From the NCBI RefSeq assembly GCF_034808145.1, contig NZ_JAXHGM010000001.1:744001-808000 (forward strand): a stretch of 64,000 nt of DNA. Reading direction: 5' to 3'. Made by a program: the position numbers and the translations under genes. Under the pieces are notes generated by a model that was not told the origin of the DNA, searched no databases, and saw only the letters and a list, made by a program, of their open reading frames with translations. This DNA comes from Halorubellus sp034808145 (GTDB taxonomy: Archaea; Halobacteriota; Halobacteria; Halobacteriales; Natrialbaceae). The first letter of the stretch is position 1. Each line of letters opens with the position of its first letter. Of this stretch, positions 8,262 to 16,107 are shown piece after piece.

Positions 8262-9146
8262 TCACGCGAACAACCGACGCGCCAGCCCGAACACCCTGTC
8301 ACGCAAGCGCTTCGGGACGAACCGCACGAGCCCCGAGTACTTCGCGACCGGGCCGACCGGATACCGCGGCGCCGGATCCGTCGCGCTCGCCGCGTTCACG
8401 ATCGCGTCAGCGACCATCGCCGGCGATATCGACGCCGGCCCGAACCCGCCCATCGACGCCGCATCGTCGTACAGTTCGTAGATGTCCTCGTACGCGCCCG
8501 AGCGCGACGTCGCCTCGAGCTCCTGGTCCGCGCGATCGTAGAACGACGACTCGACCGGCCCCGGCGCAACCACGGCCACGTCCACGCCGTACTCCTCGAC
8601 CTCCGCGCGGAGCGCATCGCTCATCGACTCGACCGCCGCCTTCGACGCCGCGTACGCCCCCGACCCCGGGAGCGACAGCTCGCCGACGACGCTCGACACG
8701 TTCACTATCGTCCCGTCCCCGGCCTCGCGCATGTGCGGGAGCGCCGCGCGAACGAGCCGATGCGGCCCGAACGCGTTCACGTCGAACTGGCGTTCCATCG
8801 CCGCCGTCGACACGTCCTCGAGCGGCCCGAACTGCGCGAACCCCGCGTTGTTCACGACGCAATCGATGCGTCCCTGCTCGTCGACGACGCGTTCGACGAC
8901 CGCCGCCACCTGCTCGTCGTCGGTCACGTCCAACTCGACGGTACGGCAACCCGCGTCCGCCAGCTCGGCCACGTCGTCGGGCTCTCGCGCCGACGCGTAC
9001 ACCACCCAGTCCTCCGCGAGGAACGCGAGGGCCGTCGCCCGCCCGATACCCGAGGACGCACCCGTCACGAGGCAGACGTCCTTGTGCCGGGTCTCCCCAC
9101 CCGTATCGTCCTCGACAGCGACCGCCGACTCGTCCGCGTCAGTCAT
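8262..9146 (-). CDS. SDR family oxidoreductase
   Basis: A 294-residue classical short-chain dehydrogenase/reductase. The cofactor motif is TGASSGIG (residues 28-35), the structural NNAG motif is at 99-102 and the catalytic set is Ser151/152, Tyr165 and Lys169 (YAASK). The N-terminal 20 residues are an acidic extension. Arg/Ser residues after the glycine motif (SAREPDD after strand 2) suggest NADP(H) preference, but this is only a hint. Substrate unknown. Start MTDADESA was chosen because the minus-strand CACTTACG lies about 24-32 nt upstream, compatible with leaderless transcription. It probably leads a two-gene unit with glycerate kinase. Confidence 0.9.
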   Translation of the reverse strand: MTDADESAVAVEDDTGGETRHKDVCLVTGASSGIGRATALAFLAEDWVVYASAREPDDVAELADAGCRTVELDVTDDEQVAAVVERVVDEQGRIDCVVNNAGFAQFGPLEDVSTAAMERQFDVNAFGPHRLVRAALPHMREAGDGTIVNVSSVVGELSLPGSGAYAASKAAVESMSDALRAEVEEYGVDVAVVAPGPVESSFYDRADQELEATSRSGAYEDIYELYDDAASMGGFGPASISPAMVADAIVNAASATDPAPRYPVGPVAKYSGLVRFVPKRLRDRVFGLARRLFA

Positions 9147-9362
9147 ATCCCGGCGTTCGCCCGGCGGGTACGTAAGTGTCACCGGTCCAGCCGTCGCGGC
9201 GACGGCTCGCGACCCAAGTGACGGCCCGGGACTCAAGTACGGGAACGCGGCCACGGTCGTCGTCACCATCGGCTCGGCGCGCGTCGGTCCAGGCGGGAGC
9301 GCGACCCGCCGGCGCGCACGGACGACACGGGTCGCCTGTCAGCCCCCACCAGTCACGCAACT

Positions 9363-9407
9363 GTCGGTTCACCCCAGCCACGGAGCGGTCGGTCCACCCC
9401 AGCCACG
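9363..9407. repeat. Two-copy 20-bp direct repeat, 25-bp period
   Basis: GTCGGTTCACCCCAGCCACG at 9363-9382 recurs at 9388-9407 with one or two differences. It sits in the 283-nt spacer between the SDR start and the endonuclease V stop. No function is evident; local slippage duplication is the simplest cause. Confidence 0.6.
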
Positions 9408-9429
9408 CCCCAGCCGTCGACCTCGACTC

Positions 9430-10188
9430 TCAGTCCTCGCGACGCTCGACCTCGCGCTTGGCCTCGTCGGCGTACGCGTCGGCGAGCCGCGTCGGTTCCG
9501 GGAGCTTGTAGCCCGCGGTCGTCGCGAGCACCGCGTCCGCGGCTGTCGCCGCCGACACGCGATGCCCGGGACTCACCCAGAGCGGGTTGATCGACCGCGA
9601 CCCCGAGTCGTACTGGCGGGATTGGACCGCGTACCCCACGACCTCGCCGTCGGACGCCGTCACGGCTTCGTCCGCGAGCACCGGCACGCGCTCGCCCGCC
9701 GCGAGCCCATCCACGTCGCGCTCTGGCGTCCCACAGAGCAGGTTCTTCGCGACGCCCACGGCCGGCACGTCGAACACGACACCCATGTGCGTCGCCAGCC
9801 CCGCCTCCCGATAGTGGATGCGGCCGCTCCCGTCGAACAGCACTAAGTCTGGGTCGTGCTCCAGTCCCTGGAGGGCATCCACGATCGGGCCGCCCTCGCG
9901 GAACGACAGCAACCCGGGAATGTAGGGTATCTTCAGTGACGTCACCGCGTACGTGCGCTCGACGACCTCGTCGCCACGCGAGACGACGACCGCCGACACC
10001 GCGCGGTCGTCGAGGAACGCCTGGTCGACGCCAGCGACCAGCGGCCCCTCCGGCCGCCCGACGCGCGCCGCGTCGAACCCGAAGTCGTCCGCGAACGACG
10101 CCACGTCCGCGACCGCGCGCTGCTGGGCTTCCATCTCCTCGCGTGACGCCGACGGGTCGGGAACGAACTCGGGGCGTTCGACGTCCAT
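9430..10188 (-). CDS. nfi: Endonuclease V
   Basis: A 252-residue endonuclease V. It nicks DNA one base 3' to deaminated bases, mainly hypoxanthine from deoxyadenosine. Family signatures are present: AGVDQAFLDD (metal Asp in the first strand), PYIPGLLSFREGG (the PYxPG.L.FRE mismatch-recognition wedge), LVLFDGSGRIHYREAGLATH and GVAKNLLCG. The start MDVERPEF gives normal family length and overlaps the stop of the upstream rhomboid gene by one base (TGATG), indicating translational coupling; the longer open frame upstream lies inside the rhomboid gene and is rejected. Confidence 0.95.
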   Translation of the reverse strand: MDVERPEFVPDPSASREEMEAQQRAVADVASFADDFGFDAARVGRPEGPLVAGVDQAFLDDRAVSAVVVSRGDEVVERTYAVTSLKIPYIPGLLSFREGGPIVDALQGLEHDPDLVLFDGSGRIHYREAGLATHMGVVFDVPAVGVAKNLLCGTPERDVDGLAAGERVPVLADEAVTASDGEVVGYAVQSRQYDSGSRSINPLWVSPGHRVSAATAADAVLATTAGYKLPEPTRLADAYADEAKREVERRED

Positions 10189-11105
10189 CAGAACCGACGC
10201 CTGCCACCCGGGCCACCGGGACCGCCGGGGCCGCGACCACCACCGCCGAACCCGAGGCTCTGCGGGCGCCGGACGTCGCCCTCGATGTACTTCCCGTACG
10301 CCAACCCGACGAGGAGGCCGACGAGGTGCGCGCCCTGCGCGACCCCGCCAGCGCCGACGCCGCCGCCGCCGCCGAGGATGGCGAGCGACGAGATGAGCGC
10401 GTAGAAGATCGTGATCGCCCAGATGGGGACGGGGAGGATGAAGTAGATGTACACCTTCAGGTCCGGCGCCAGCACCGTCAGGACGCCCAGTATCGCGAGC
10501 GCTGCGCCGCTCGCGCCGAGCACCCCCGACAGTTCGCCCGGGTTCAGCGCCATCGACAACCCGATCTGGCCGAGGCCCGCGAGCACGCCCGTGCCGAGGA
10601 ACAGGAGCGTGAAGTCCCGCGACCCGACCAAGTCCTCGACTATCCGACCGAAGAAGAAGATGATGATCGCGTTCCCCGCGATGTGCCCGAGCGCCGGCGG
10701 CGGCGAGTGCGCGAAGATCGACGTCACCCACGTCCAGACGTACAGCGGGTTATCCGTGGACAACACGAACACGTCCAGGTACGTCCCCGCGCCGACGAAC
10801 TCGAGGACCGCCCACTGCGTCAACCACGTCACGAACATCGCCGCGAGGAACACGTACGTCATGTTCCCCCGGAAGTACGACAACGCACCCCCGGGGCCGA
10901 ACAGCGAGAACGACCGCCCGCTCCCCTCGGACTGGACCGAATCGTCGAACCCGCTGTCGAACACGCCCTTCGGGTCGTTCCACTCGGTCAACCCCGGACA
11001 GTCGTGCTTCTCCGGCAAGCGATGTTCGCCGCAGAACGTGTTCCCGCAGTGAGAGCACGTGTACGGCATGTTCTCGTGCTTGCCGCACTCGTCGCATTTC
11101 GCCAT
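10188..11105 (-). CDS. Rhomboid family serine protease with N-terminal AN1-type zinc finger
   Basis: A 305-residue membrane protease. The N-terminal 40 residues form an AN1-like zinc finger (C4, C7, C17, C20, C25 with nearby His). The rhomboid domain follows at about 80-275 with six hydrophobic segments, an HxxxN element (H141, N145), catalytic Ser199 in GASG and catalytic His260 in GAHLVGLLVG. Rhomboids cut transmembrane proteins within the bilayer. The zinc finger plus rhomboid fusion is common in haloarchaea. The tail is Gly-rich (GGGGRGPGGPGGPGG). Coupled to endonuclease V by a one-base overlap; the functional link is unclear. Confidence 0.95.
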   Translation of the reverse strand: MAKCDECGKHENMPYTCSHCGNTFCGEHRLPEKHDCPGLTEWNDPKGVFDSGFDDSVQSEGSGRSFSLFGPGGALSYFRGNMTYVFLAAMFVTWLTQWAVLEFVGAGTYLDVFVLSTDNPLYVWTWVTSIFAHSPPPALGHIAGNAIIIFFFGRIVEDLVGSRDFTLLFLGTGVLAGLGQIGLSMALNPGELSGVLGASGAALAILGVLTVLAPDLKVYIYFILPVPIWAITIFYALISSLAILGGGGGVGAGGVAQGAHLVGLLVGLAYGKYIEGDVRRPQSLGFGGGGRGPGGPGGPGGRRRF

Positions 11106-11211
11106 TGCCGGCGGCTACGGGAGGACGGGTCAAGGGGCTTTGGGTGTCCGTCATCGACGCCGCCAGACCTGCCGGGCATCGTCCGGACGGGTCGGCGGTG
11201 GTCGTCGACGG

Positions 11212-12219
11212 CTAGAAGAGCGCTTCGTCGTCCTCGAGCAGCTTCGCGGGGCCGCCGACCTCCCAGATGGTGGTGCGGACGCCCGTCTCCGCGACGGCTT
11301 CCTTCACGCGTTCGACGTGGTCGGCGGTCGTGTTCACGTACACGGACGCGCCGGTGTCCGTGGAGAACCACACGGGGACGGAGTTCACGTCGTCGTCGTC
11401 CTCGTACCCGTTCTCGCGGAGGTCGCGGACCGTGTCGAACACGGAGAGCGTCGCGGGCTTCCAGTACACCCAGCCTTCGGGGCCGGTCATCGTCGTCGCG
11501 GCGAGACTCAGCGAGTCCTGCTCGGCGATGTCGCCGACGCGTTCCAGGTCGTCGTCGTGCAGTGCGTCCTTACAGCTCTGGAGTTGCTCGTGGACGTGCG
11601 CCATCCGGTCGCCGAACATGTGGCTGCGTTCGGCCTCCTCGTGCGCGTCGTCGGTTTCCTTGTACGCGGGGACGAGTGCGACGACGATTTTCAGGTCGCT
11701 CTCGAGGTCTGTGGGGATGCGGTGACTCCGACAGTCTTGGTCGTTCATACCGGCACTCAGGTACGAGAACCCGCCGGTGACGGAGCGTGCGGCGCTCGCT
11801 GAACCGACGCGTGCGATGGTCGAGATGTCCTCGAGGGTCGCGTCCAGTTCGGCGGCCTCAGCGAGCGCGCGTGCTGCGGCCGCGAACCCGGACGACGAGG
11901 AACCGAGTCCGACGTTCGACGGGAACGAGTTCTCGCTCTCCAACCGGACGGGGTAGACGGTGTGCGCGGCGTCGCTCATCGACCGCGCCTTCTCGACGAC
12001 GCGCTCGACGCGGTCGAACGCGGACCCTTCGAGTTCCTCGCCGTCGACGATGTACGTGTCCTCGTCGTAATCCATGGAGAACTCGACCGTGGTCTTCGTG
12101 TGACTCGGCGCCGTGCAGACGCTGATGGAGTCGTGGTACGGGAGTCGCTCGATGTCGTCGCGCATCCCGTGGTACTTGACGAGCCCCTGAATCGGGTGCG
12201 CCATCGCGGTAGCTTTCAT
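11212..12219 (-). CDS. mvaD: Phosphomevalonate decarboxylase (mevalonate pathway)
   Basis: A 335-residue GHMP-superfamily protein. It has the phosphate loop NVGLGSSSSGFAAAA, the SASAARSVTGGFSYL segment and ATTMTGPEGWVYW, typical of diphosphomevalonate decarboxylase relatives. In haloarchaea the orthologue decarboxylates mevalonate 5-phosphate to isopentenyl phosphate, which isopentenyl phosphate kinase then activates: the alternative mevalonate pathway feeding archaeal lipids and carotenoids. Start MKATAMAHPIQGL was chosen because a TATA-like box (GTTTTAAG, minus strand) lies 25-32 nt upstream, implying a leaderless mRNA; a longer open frame upstream crosses that promoter. No other pathway gene is in this window. 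Confidence 0.95.
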   Translation of the reverse strand: MKATAMAHPIQGLVKYHGMRDDIERLPYHDSISVCTAPSHTKTTVEFSMDYDEDTYIVDGEELEGSAFDRVERVVEKARSMSDAAHTVYPVRLESENSFPSNVGLGSSSSGFAAAARALAEAAELDATLEDISTIARVGSASAARSVTGGFSYLSAGMNDQDCRSHRIPTDLESDLKIVVALVPAYKETDDAHEEAERSHMFGDRMAHVHEQLQSCKDALHDDDLERVGDIAEQDSLSLAATTMTGPEGWVYWKPATLSVFDTVRDLRENGYEDDDDVNSVPVWFSTDTGASVYVNTTADHVERVKEAVAETGVRTTIWEVGGPAKLLEDDEALF

Positions 12220-12243
12220 ACCAGTACGGGAGACGACCGCGCG

Positions 12244-12251
12244 CTTAAAAC
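12244..12251 (-). promoter_or_regulatory. TATA box of mvaD
   Basis: Minus-strand GTTTTAAG, 25-32 nt upstream of the mvaD ATG at 12219. The spacing fits a leaderless haloarchaeal transcript. Confidence 0.65.
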
Positions 12252-12359
12252 CCACGGCAGACGACGGACGCGGCCGGGTGCGCGGCGTCACTGGTCGTCG
12301 ACGGGTCGGTGGTCTCCGGAACCGAACGGCTGAAACGGACCCGTTCCGACGTCCCTGGT

Positions 12360-13043
12360 ATGGGAACGCCACGCGACTCGCGACGCGCGCAAGCCGAGAC
12401 CGTCGTCGAACGCCTCCACGAGGAGTACCCCGATTCGACGATATCGTTGAACTACGCGTCGCGACTGGAGCTGCTCGTCGCGGTCGTGTTGTCCGCACAG
12501 TGCACCGACGAGCGCGTGAACGACGTCACCGAAGACCTCTTCGAGACGTACCAGACGCCAGCGGACTACGCGAACGCGACCCGGGACGAACTCGCGGACG
12601 CCATCTACGGGATCACGTTCCACAACAACAAGGCCGGCTACCTGCAGGGAACCGGCGAGCAGCTTCTCGCCGAACACGACGGCGAGGTCCCCGACGAGAT
12701 GAGCGCGCTCACGGACCTTCCCGGCGTGGGTCGGAAGACGGCGAACGTCGTCCTCCAGCACGGCCACGACGTCGTCGAGGGGATCGTCGTGGACACGCAC
12801 GTCCAGCGCCTCTCCCGGCGCCTCGGGTTGACGACCGAGGAGCGCCCCGAGGCCATCGAGCAGGACCTCCTGGACGTCGTCCCCGAGAGCGAATGGCAGC
12901 AGTTCACGCACCTCCTCATCGACCACGGGCGCGCCGTCTGTGGCGCGCGGAGCGCCGACTGCGACGCGTGCGTCCTCGCGGACATCTGTCCGAGCGAGCG
13001 GGGCGACGGCGAGGTCGACCTCGCCAGCGGCGAGGCGTGGTGA
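12360..13043 (+). CDS. nth: Endonuclease III (DNA glycosylase/AP lyase)
   Basis: A 227-residue HhH-GPD base excision repair enzyme that removes oxidised pyrimidines and cleaves the abasic site. The helix-hairpin-helix is LPGVGRKTANVV with catalytic Lys126; the catalytic Asp145 is in VDTHVQRLSRRL. The C-terminus carries the 4Fe-4S cluster signature C-x6-C-x2-C-x5-C (CGARSADCDACVLADIC). Start MGTPRDSRR was preferred to an upstream in-frame start that would add 17 unrelated residues. It is transcribed divergently from mvaD across a 140-nt spacer. Confidence 0.97.
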   Translation: MGTPRDSRRAQAETVVERLHEEYPDSTISLNYASRLELLVAVVLSAQCTDERVNDVTEDLFETYQTPADYANATRDELADAIYGITFHNNKAGYLQGTGEQLLAEHDGEVPDEMSALTDLPGVGRKTANVVLQHGHDVVEGIVVDTHVQRLSRRLGLTTEERPEAIEQDLLDVVPESEWQQFTHLLIDHGRAVCGARSADCDACVLADICPSERGDGEVDLASGEAW

Positions 13044-13125
13044 AACCGGGCGTCGCCGGCTCCGGCCGCGTCAACCAAGCCGATTTGGCCCGACGCATAC
13101 CGGCGTGGCCAACCGCGTTCGACGT

Positions 13126-13380
13126 ATGACGAACGACGAGACCAGTGACGACGAGACCAGTGACGCCGACCGACACGAGGAGCTCTCGCCCGAGGAGCGA
13201 ACGAACGTCCCCGCCGAAGCACTCGCGGACGTCGCCGACGCGCACGACGACGCCGTCGAGGACGAGGAGAACGACCGCGAGCCCGGGGAACGGACGAACA
13301 CGGAGAAGCTGAACGACGAGGCGCGCGATAAGACCCGACACGACAACGCGCCGGACGAGATGCCGAACCGCCAGCAGTGA
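13126..13380 (+). CDS. Small acidic hypothetical protein
   Basis: An 84-residue, highly hydrophilic protein rich in Asp, Glu, Asn and Arg (MTNDETSDDETSDADRH at the N-terminus), with no hydrophobic core visible and a direct repeat of the TSDDE element at the start. The opposite strand is a Ser-rich shadow, which is the usual signature of a real acidic gene here. Probably disordered. No family recognised and no operon partner within 30 nt. Confidence 0.6.
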   Translation: MTNDETSDDETSDADRHEELSPEERTNVPAEALADVADAHDDAVEDEENDREPGERTNTEKLNDEARDKTRHDNAPDEMPNRQQ

Positions 13381-13416
13381 CCGGCGCGTGGGAGCATCGC
13401 CGGCAGTGAAACGGCG

Positions 13417-13899
13417 CTAGAGGATACTGTACCACCGCACGTACCGGGCGACGCCGACGAGGTACGCGAGGATCCAGAAGAACACGTACCCGAAGACGCC
13501 GACGCGCAGGCGCGTCCGCCACTTCCCCATGTGCTCGTGGAGTTCGTCGATCGAGACGTCCTGGTCGGGGTCGTCGTAGAGGTCCGCGCTGCGTTTCGCC
13601 TGGAAGATGCGGGCGATACCCCAGAGTCCGAACAGGAGCATCGCGTACGCCTGGAGCCCGAAGAACGCGTGGAGCGCGGTCAGGCTGCTGATGTTGTCGA
13701 ACAGCCGCGGCGCCATCCAGAATACGACGGGGACGGTGTTCAGGGCGAGTCCGGTGACGACGAACTTCAAGTGATACATGAGGACGTCCCACGTCACGAC
13801 CGGCTGGTTGATGATGTACCAGGCACCGTAGACGTAGAACGGGAAGCTGGCGGTGACGACGGCGGTGACGACCGTCGCGACCACCACGTCTTCGACCAT
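13417..13899 (-). CDS. Multi-pass membrane protein of the bc locus (DUF7321-like)
   Basis: A 160-residue protein with four predicted transmembrane helices (about 5-27, 44-66, 75-98, 127-150). Histidines lie at membrane edges (MYHLKF, LHAFFG, ELHEHMGKW), a pattern also seen in heme- or quinone-linked membrane proteins such as DUF420 relatives; heme binding is a guess. I recall it as DUF7321, one of a run of haloarchaeal DUFs (7313-7321) that accompany cytochrome bc genes. It is on the minus strand, divergent from the DUF7319 gene at 13993, with a TATA-like box 24-31 nt upstream of the start. Confidence 0.75.
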   Translation of the reverse strand: MVEDVVVATVVTAVVTASFPFYVYGAWYIINQPVVTWDVLMYHLKFVVTGLALNTVPVVFWMAPRLFDNISSLTALHAFFGLQAYAMLLFGLWGIARIFQAKRSADLYDDPDQDVSIDELHEHMGKWRTRLRVGVFGYVFFWILAYLVGVARYVRWYSIL

Positions 13900-13922
13900 G
13901 CTCGGCCCTAACGGCCGGGGTG

Positions 13923-13930
13923 TCCTAAAG
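13923..13930 (-). promoter_or_regulatory. TATA box of the DUF7321-like gene
   Basis: Minus-strand CTTTAGGA, 24-31 nt upstream of the ATG at 13899; implies a leaderless transcript. Confidence 0.55.
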
Positions 13931-13992
13931 GACGCGTTCCCGGACGCCCGCGGTCGGAAAGGGTAAACGCCCGTGGACCGAAGTACCGGGGG

Positions 13993-14988
13993 ATGACTGA
14001 CTCCCGACCGACGTCGGCCGACGACCCCGACCCCGGGAGCGACAGCGACGACCCGTCCGGGCCGGACCGAGACGCGTCACCGCCGGGCGACGTGGCCTCG
14101 TCCCCGTCCGACGACGACTCGGCATCGGACGCGGAACTGCGCGCACGCGTCGAGGAGAAGTACGACTTCGACGACTTCGGGCCGGGAGACATGGCGGAGA
14201 TGACGCCCGAGGAATGGGACGCCGCGTTCGACGAGGGAACGTGGATCACCGGCGACGAACTCCTCGAACGCGTCCGGACGGACCTGGAGCGTCGCGTCGC
14301 GCACCGGGACGTGTTCGCGGTCGTCGAACGCCGCGAGGTCGACGGCGACGACGCCGTGCTCGCGTTCTCCGACGAAGGGTACGCCGTCGTCAAACGCGAC
14401 GGCTCCGTCGAGGGGTTCGGGACCGTGCTCAGGGACGTGAAACCGACGGTCGCGCTCTGCTCGATGGACTCCTACGAACCGGAGGAGCCACCGGCCGGTG
14501 CCGTGCTACCGGACCCCGAGGAGGTCCCCGAGGGCAGCGGTGAACTCGGGAACTTCATGCTGCAGCTCATCGCCGGCGTGCTCGGGCTCTCCGGCGTCGT
14601 CCTCCTCGGCGCTGCGGTGTTCGCACCGGGTGCCGCCGGCACCGGCGAGATCGGTCGCGGCCTCATGATCGTGTTCGGCCTCCTGTTCCTCGCCGCCACG
14701 TTCGTCCTGTTCTTCACCGTCGCGAACGCGCGGCTCTCCGACAAGTTCCGCGCCGAAGAGTACCGGGAACGACTTCGAGCGATCGGGCTCGAGGACGGCG
14801 AACGTCCCGCGTTCCTCCCGACGGAGGACGACGAAGCGACCGTCGAGACGGCACTCGACGGGCCCGCAGCGGACCGTCCCGACGCGTCCGAATCGGCCTC
14901 CGAGCGGACCGACGGCACTGACCCCGCTGGAACGGGGCAACCCGACGCGGAACGCGACGGTGACGAGAGCTCGAACCCGACCACGTAA
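13993..14988 (+). CDS. Membrane-anchored accessory protein of the bc locus (DUF7319-like)
   Basis: A 331-residue protein: a disordered acidic N-terminus (1-50), a folded soluble part (about 50-165, with YDFDDFGPGDMAEMTPEEWD and DEGYAVVKRDGSVEGFG), two transmembrane helices at about 188-212 and 222-245, and a disordered acidic tail. No cofactor motif is visible. It precedes the halocyanin gene by 55 nt on the same strand. By recall this is DUF7319, found beside haloarchaeal Rieske/cytochrome b genes; a role in assembly or as an accessory subunit is inferred from position. Confidence 0.75.
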   Translation: MTDSRPTSADDPDPGSDSDDPSGPDRDASPPGDVASSPSDDDSASDAELRARVEEKYDFDDFGPGDMAEMTPEEWDAAFDEGTWITGDELLERVRTDLERRVAHRDVFAVVERREVDGDDAVLAFSDEGYAVVKRDGSVEGFGTVLRDVKPTVALCSMDSYEPEEPPAGAVLPDPEEVPEGSGELGNFMLQLIAGVLGLSGVVLLGAAVFAPGAAGTGEIGRGLMIVFGLLFLAATFVLFFTVANARLSDKFRAEEYRERLRAIGLEDGERPAFLPTEDDEATVETALDGPAADRPDASESASERTDGTDPAGTGQPDAERDGDESSNPTT

Positions 14989-15014
14989 CCCCCTCCAGAC
15001 ACCCGCATCGGTGG

Positions 15015-15022
15015 GTTTAAGC
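15015..15022 (+). promoter_or_regulatory. TATA box of the halocyanin-cytochrome bc operon
   Basis: GTTTAAGC lies 22-29 nt upstream of the ATG at 15044. It would start a leaderless transcript that could run through the tightly spaced genes to 19132. Confidence 0.6.
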
Positions 15023-15043
15023 AACGTCAATCCTGACCTACGG

Positions 15044-15709
15044 ATGTATATGAAAAGGCGGGACTTTCTGAGAACTGCCAGCGGCGTTTCCGGAGCCGCC
15101 GCGGCAGTCGGCGCGGCGTCCGCAGGCGCCGCCGCCGAGGACCAAGGACGCTCCGGCGCGCCCAACAACACGACCACCACGGGCGCACCGAACGGTACAG
15201 GGTCGGCCAACAACACCACGGCCGGCGGCGGTGCGCCCTCCGGCCCGACCAAGGAGGTCGTCGTCGGCCCAGGCGGCTCGCTCGTGTACGAACCGGCGGA
15301 CCTCACGATTGCGAACGGGACGACCGTGAACTTCGTGTGGGACTCCGACAACCACAACATCGTCGTCGACGGTCAACCCGAAGGCGCCGGTTGGGAAGGG
15401 ACGCCAGGTGCTGACTCGAAGACGTACAACACCGGGTACGAGTACTCGCACACGTTCACGACCAACGGCGAGTACCAGTACTACTGTCAGCCCCACGTCG
15501 GCGCCGGTATGGAGGCGAGCATCACCGTCAAGGACACGGTGGCCTCCGGCGGTGGCAAGGAACAGGACCCCGAACACATGGGCGTCCCGTTCCAGGCGCA
15601 CTTCGTCGGACTGGCGACCATCCTCGCCATCATCAGCTCGCTGCTCTTCACGTTCTACACGCTCAAGTACGGCGAATCCGCGCACACCGCGGCCCCCAAC
15701 AAGGACTAA
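15044..15709 (+). CDS. Halocyanin-like blue copper protein, membrane-tethered
   Basis: A 221-residue protein: Tat signal (KRRDFLRTASG) at the N-terminus, Thr/Asn/Gly-rich linker, a plastocyanin-fold copper domain (about 70-165) with ligands H104 (DNHNIV), C148, H151 and M156 (YCQPHVGAGM), and a C-terminal transmembrane helix at about 186-208. It should sit on the outer face of the membrane and carry one electron at a time, replacing cytochrome c in haloarchaea. It heads the bc operon directly before the DUF7318, Rieske and cytochrome b genes, so it probably accepts electrons from the Rieske centre. A close paralogue is at 26680. A second in-frame ATG two codons in is equally possible. Confidence 0.93.
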   Translation: MYMKRRDFLRTASGVSGAAAAVGAASAGAAAEDQGRSGAPNNTTTTGAPNGTGSANNTTAGGGAPSGPTKEVVVGPGGSLVYEPADLTIANGTTVNFVWDSDNHNIVVDGQPEGAGWEGTPGADSKTYNTGYEYSHTFTTNGEYQYYCQPHVGAGMEASITVKDTVASGGGKEQDPEHMGVPFQAHFVGLATILAIISSLLFTFYTLKYGESAHTAAPNKD

Positions 15710-15712
15710 TCC

Positions 15713-16105
15713 ATGTCGACCAAAGGAAGCAACTACGGCGACATCCACCGCTACGAGCCCGCTCGCGAGAGCACGGCCGCCGCGGTCGCCATCGTCCTGC
15801 TCACCGTCATCGAGGTCGTGTTCGTCGGACTGTTCACGTACGGTCTCGTCGCCGGCTGGGGACTGGACGCGGTCGGTAACATGTACCTCGGGACGATCCT
15901 CGCGATAATCTTCGTCGACCTCGCGTTCATCCTCCTGCTGTACCGGAAGGAGTTCCTCCCGGACGTCATGATCGTCAAGAAACGACGCCGGAAGTGGGAG
16001 GACCTCTACATCCGCGAGGAGGACGTCGACGGGGAGCAGAGCTTCGACCCCGAGAACGCGGTCGAGACACTGAAACGGGCAGTATACCCGTACTACAAGC
16101 GATAA
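15713..16105 (+). CDS. Small membrane protein between halocyanin and Rieske genes (DUF7318-like)
   Basis: A 130-residue protein with two hydrophobic helices (about 22-47 and 55-77) and a basic/acidic cytoplasmic tail (KKRRRKWEDLYIREED). It starts 3 nt after the halocyanin stop and ends 2 nt before the Rieske ATG, so it must be co-translated with both. I recall it as DUF7318. No cofactor ligand set is visible. The position argues for a structural subunit or assembly factor of the haloarchaeal bc complex. Confidence 0.8.
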   Translation: MSTKGSNYGDIHRYEPARESTAAAVAIVLLTVIEVVFVGLFTYGLVAGWGLDAVGNMYLGTILAIIFVDLAFILLLYRKEFLPDVMIVKKRRRKWEDLYIREEDVDGEQSFDPENAVETLKRAVYPYYKR

Positions 16106-16107
16106 CA

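Noticed and set aside
6789..9221. Plus-strand open frames opposite the glycerate kinase and SDR genes
   Set aside because: Ser/Thr/Ala- or Arg-rich composition and no conserved motif; the minus strand encodes both enzymes completely.
12638..13792. Minus-strand open frame crossing nth and two further genes
   Set aside because: Arg/Ser-rich, overlaps three genes and lacks a plausible start context.
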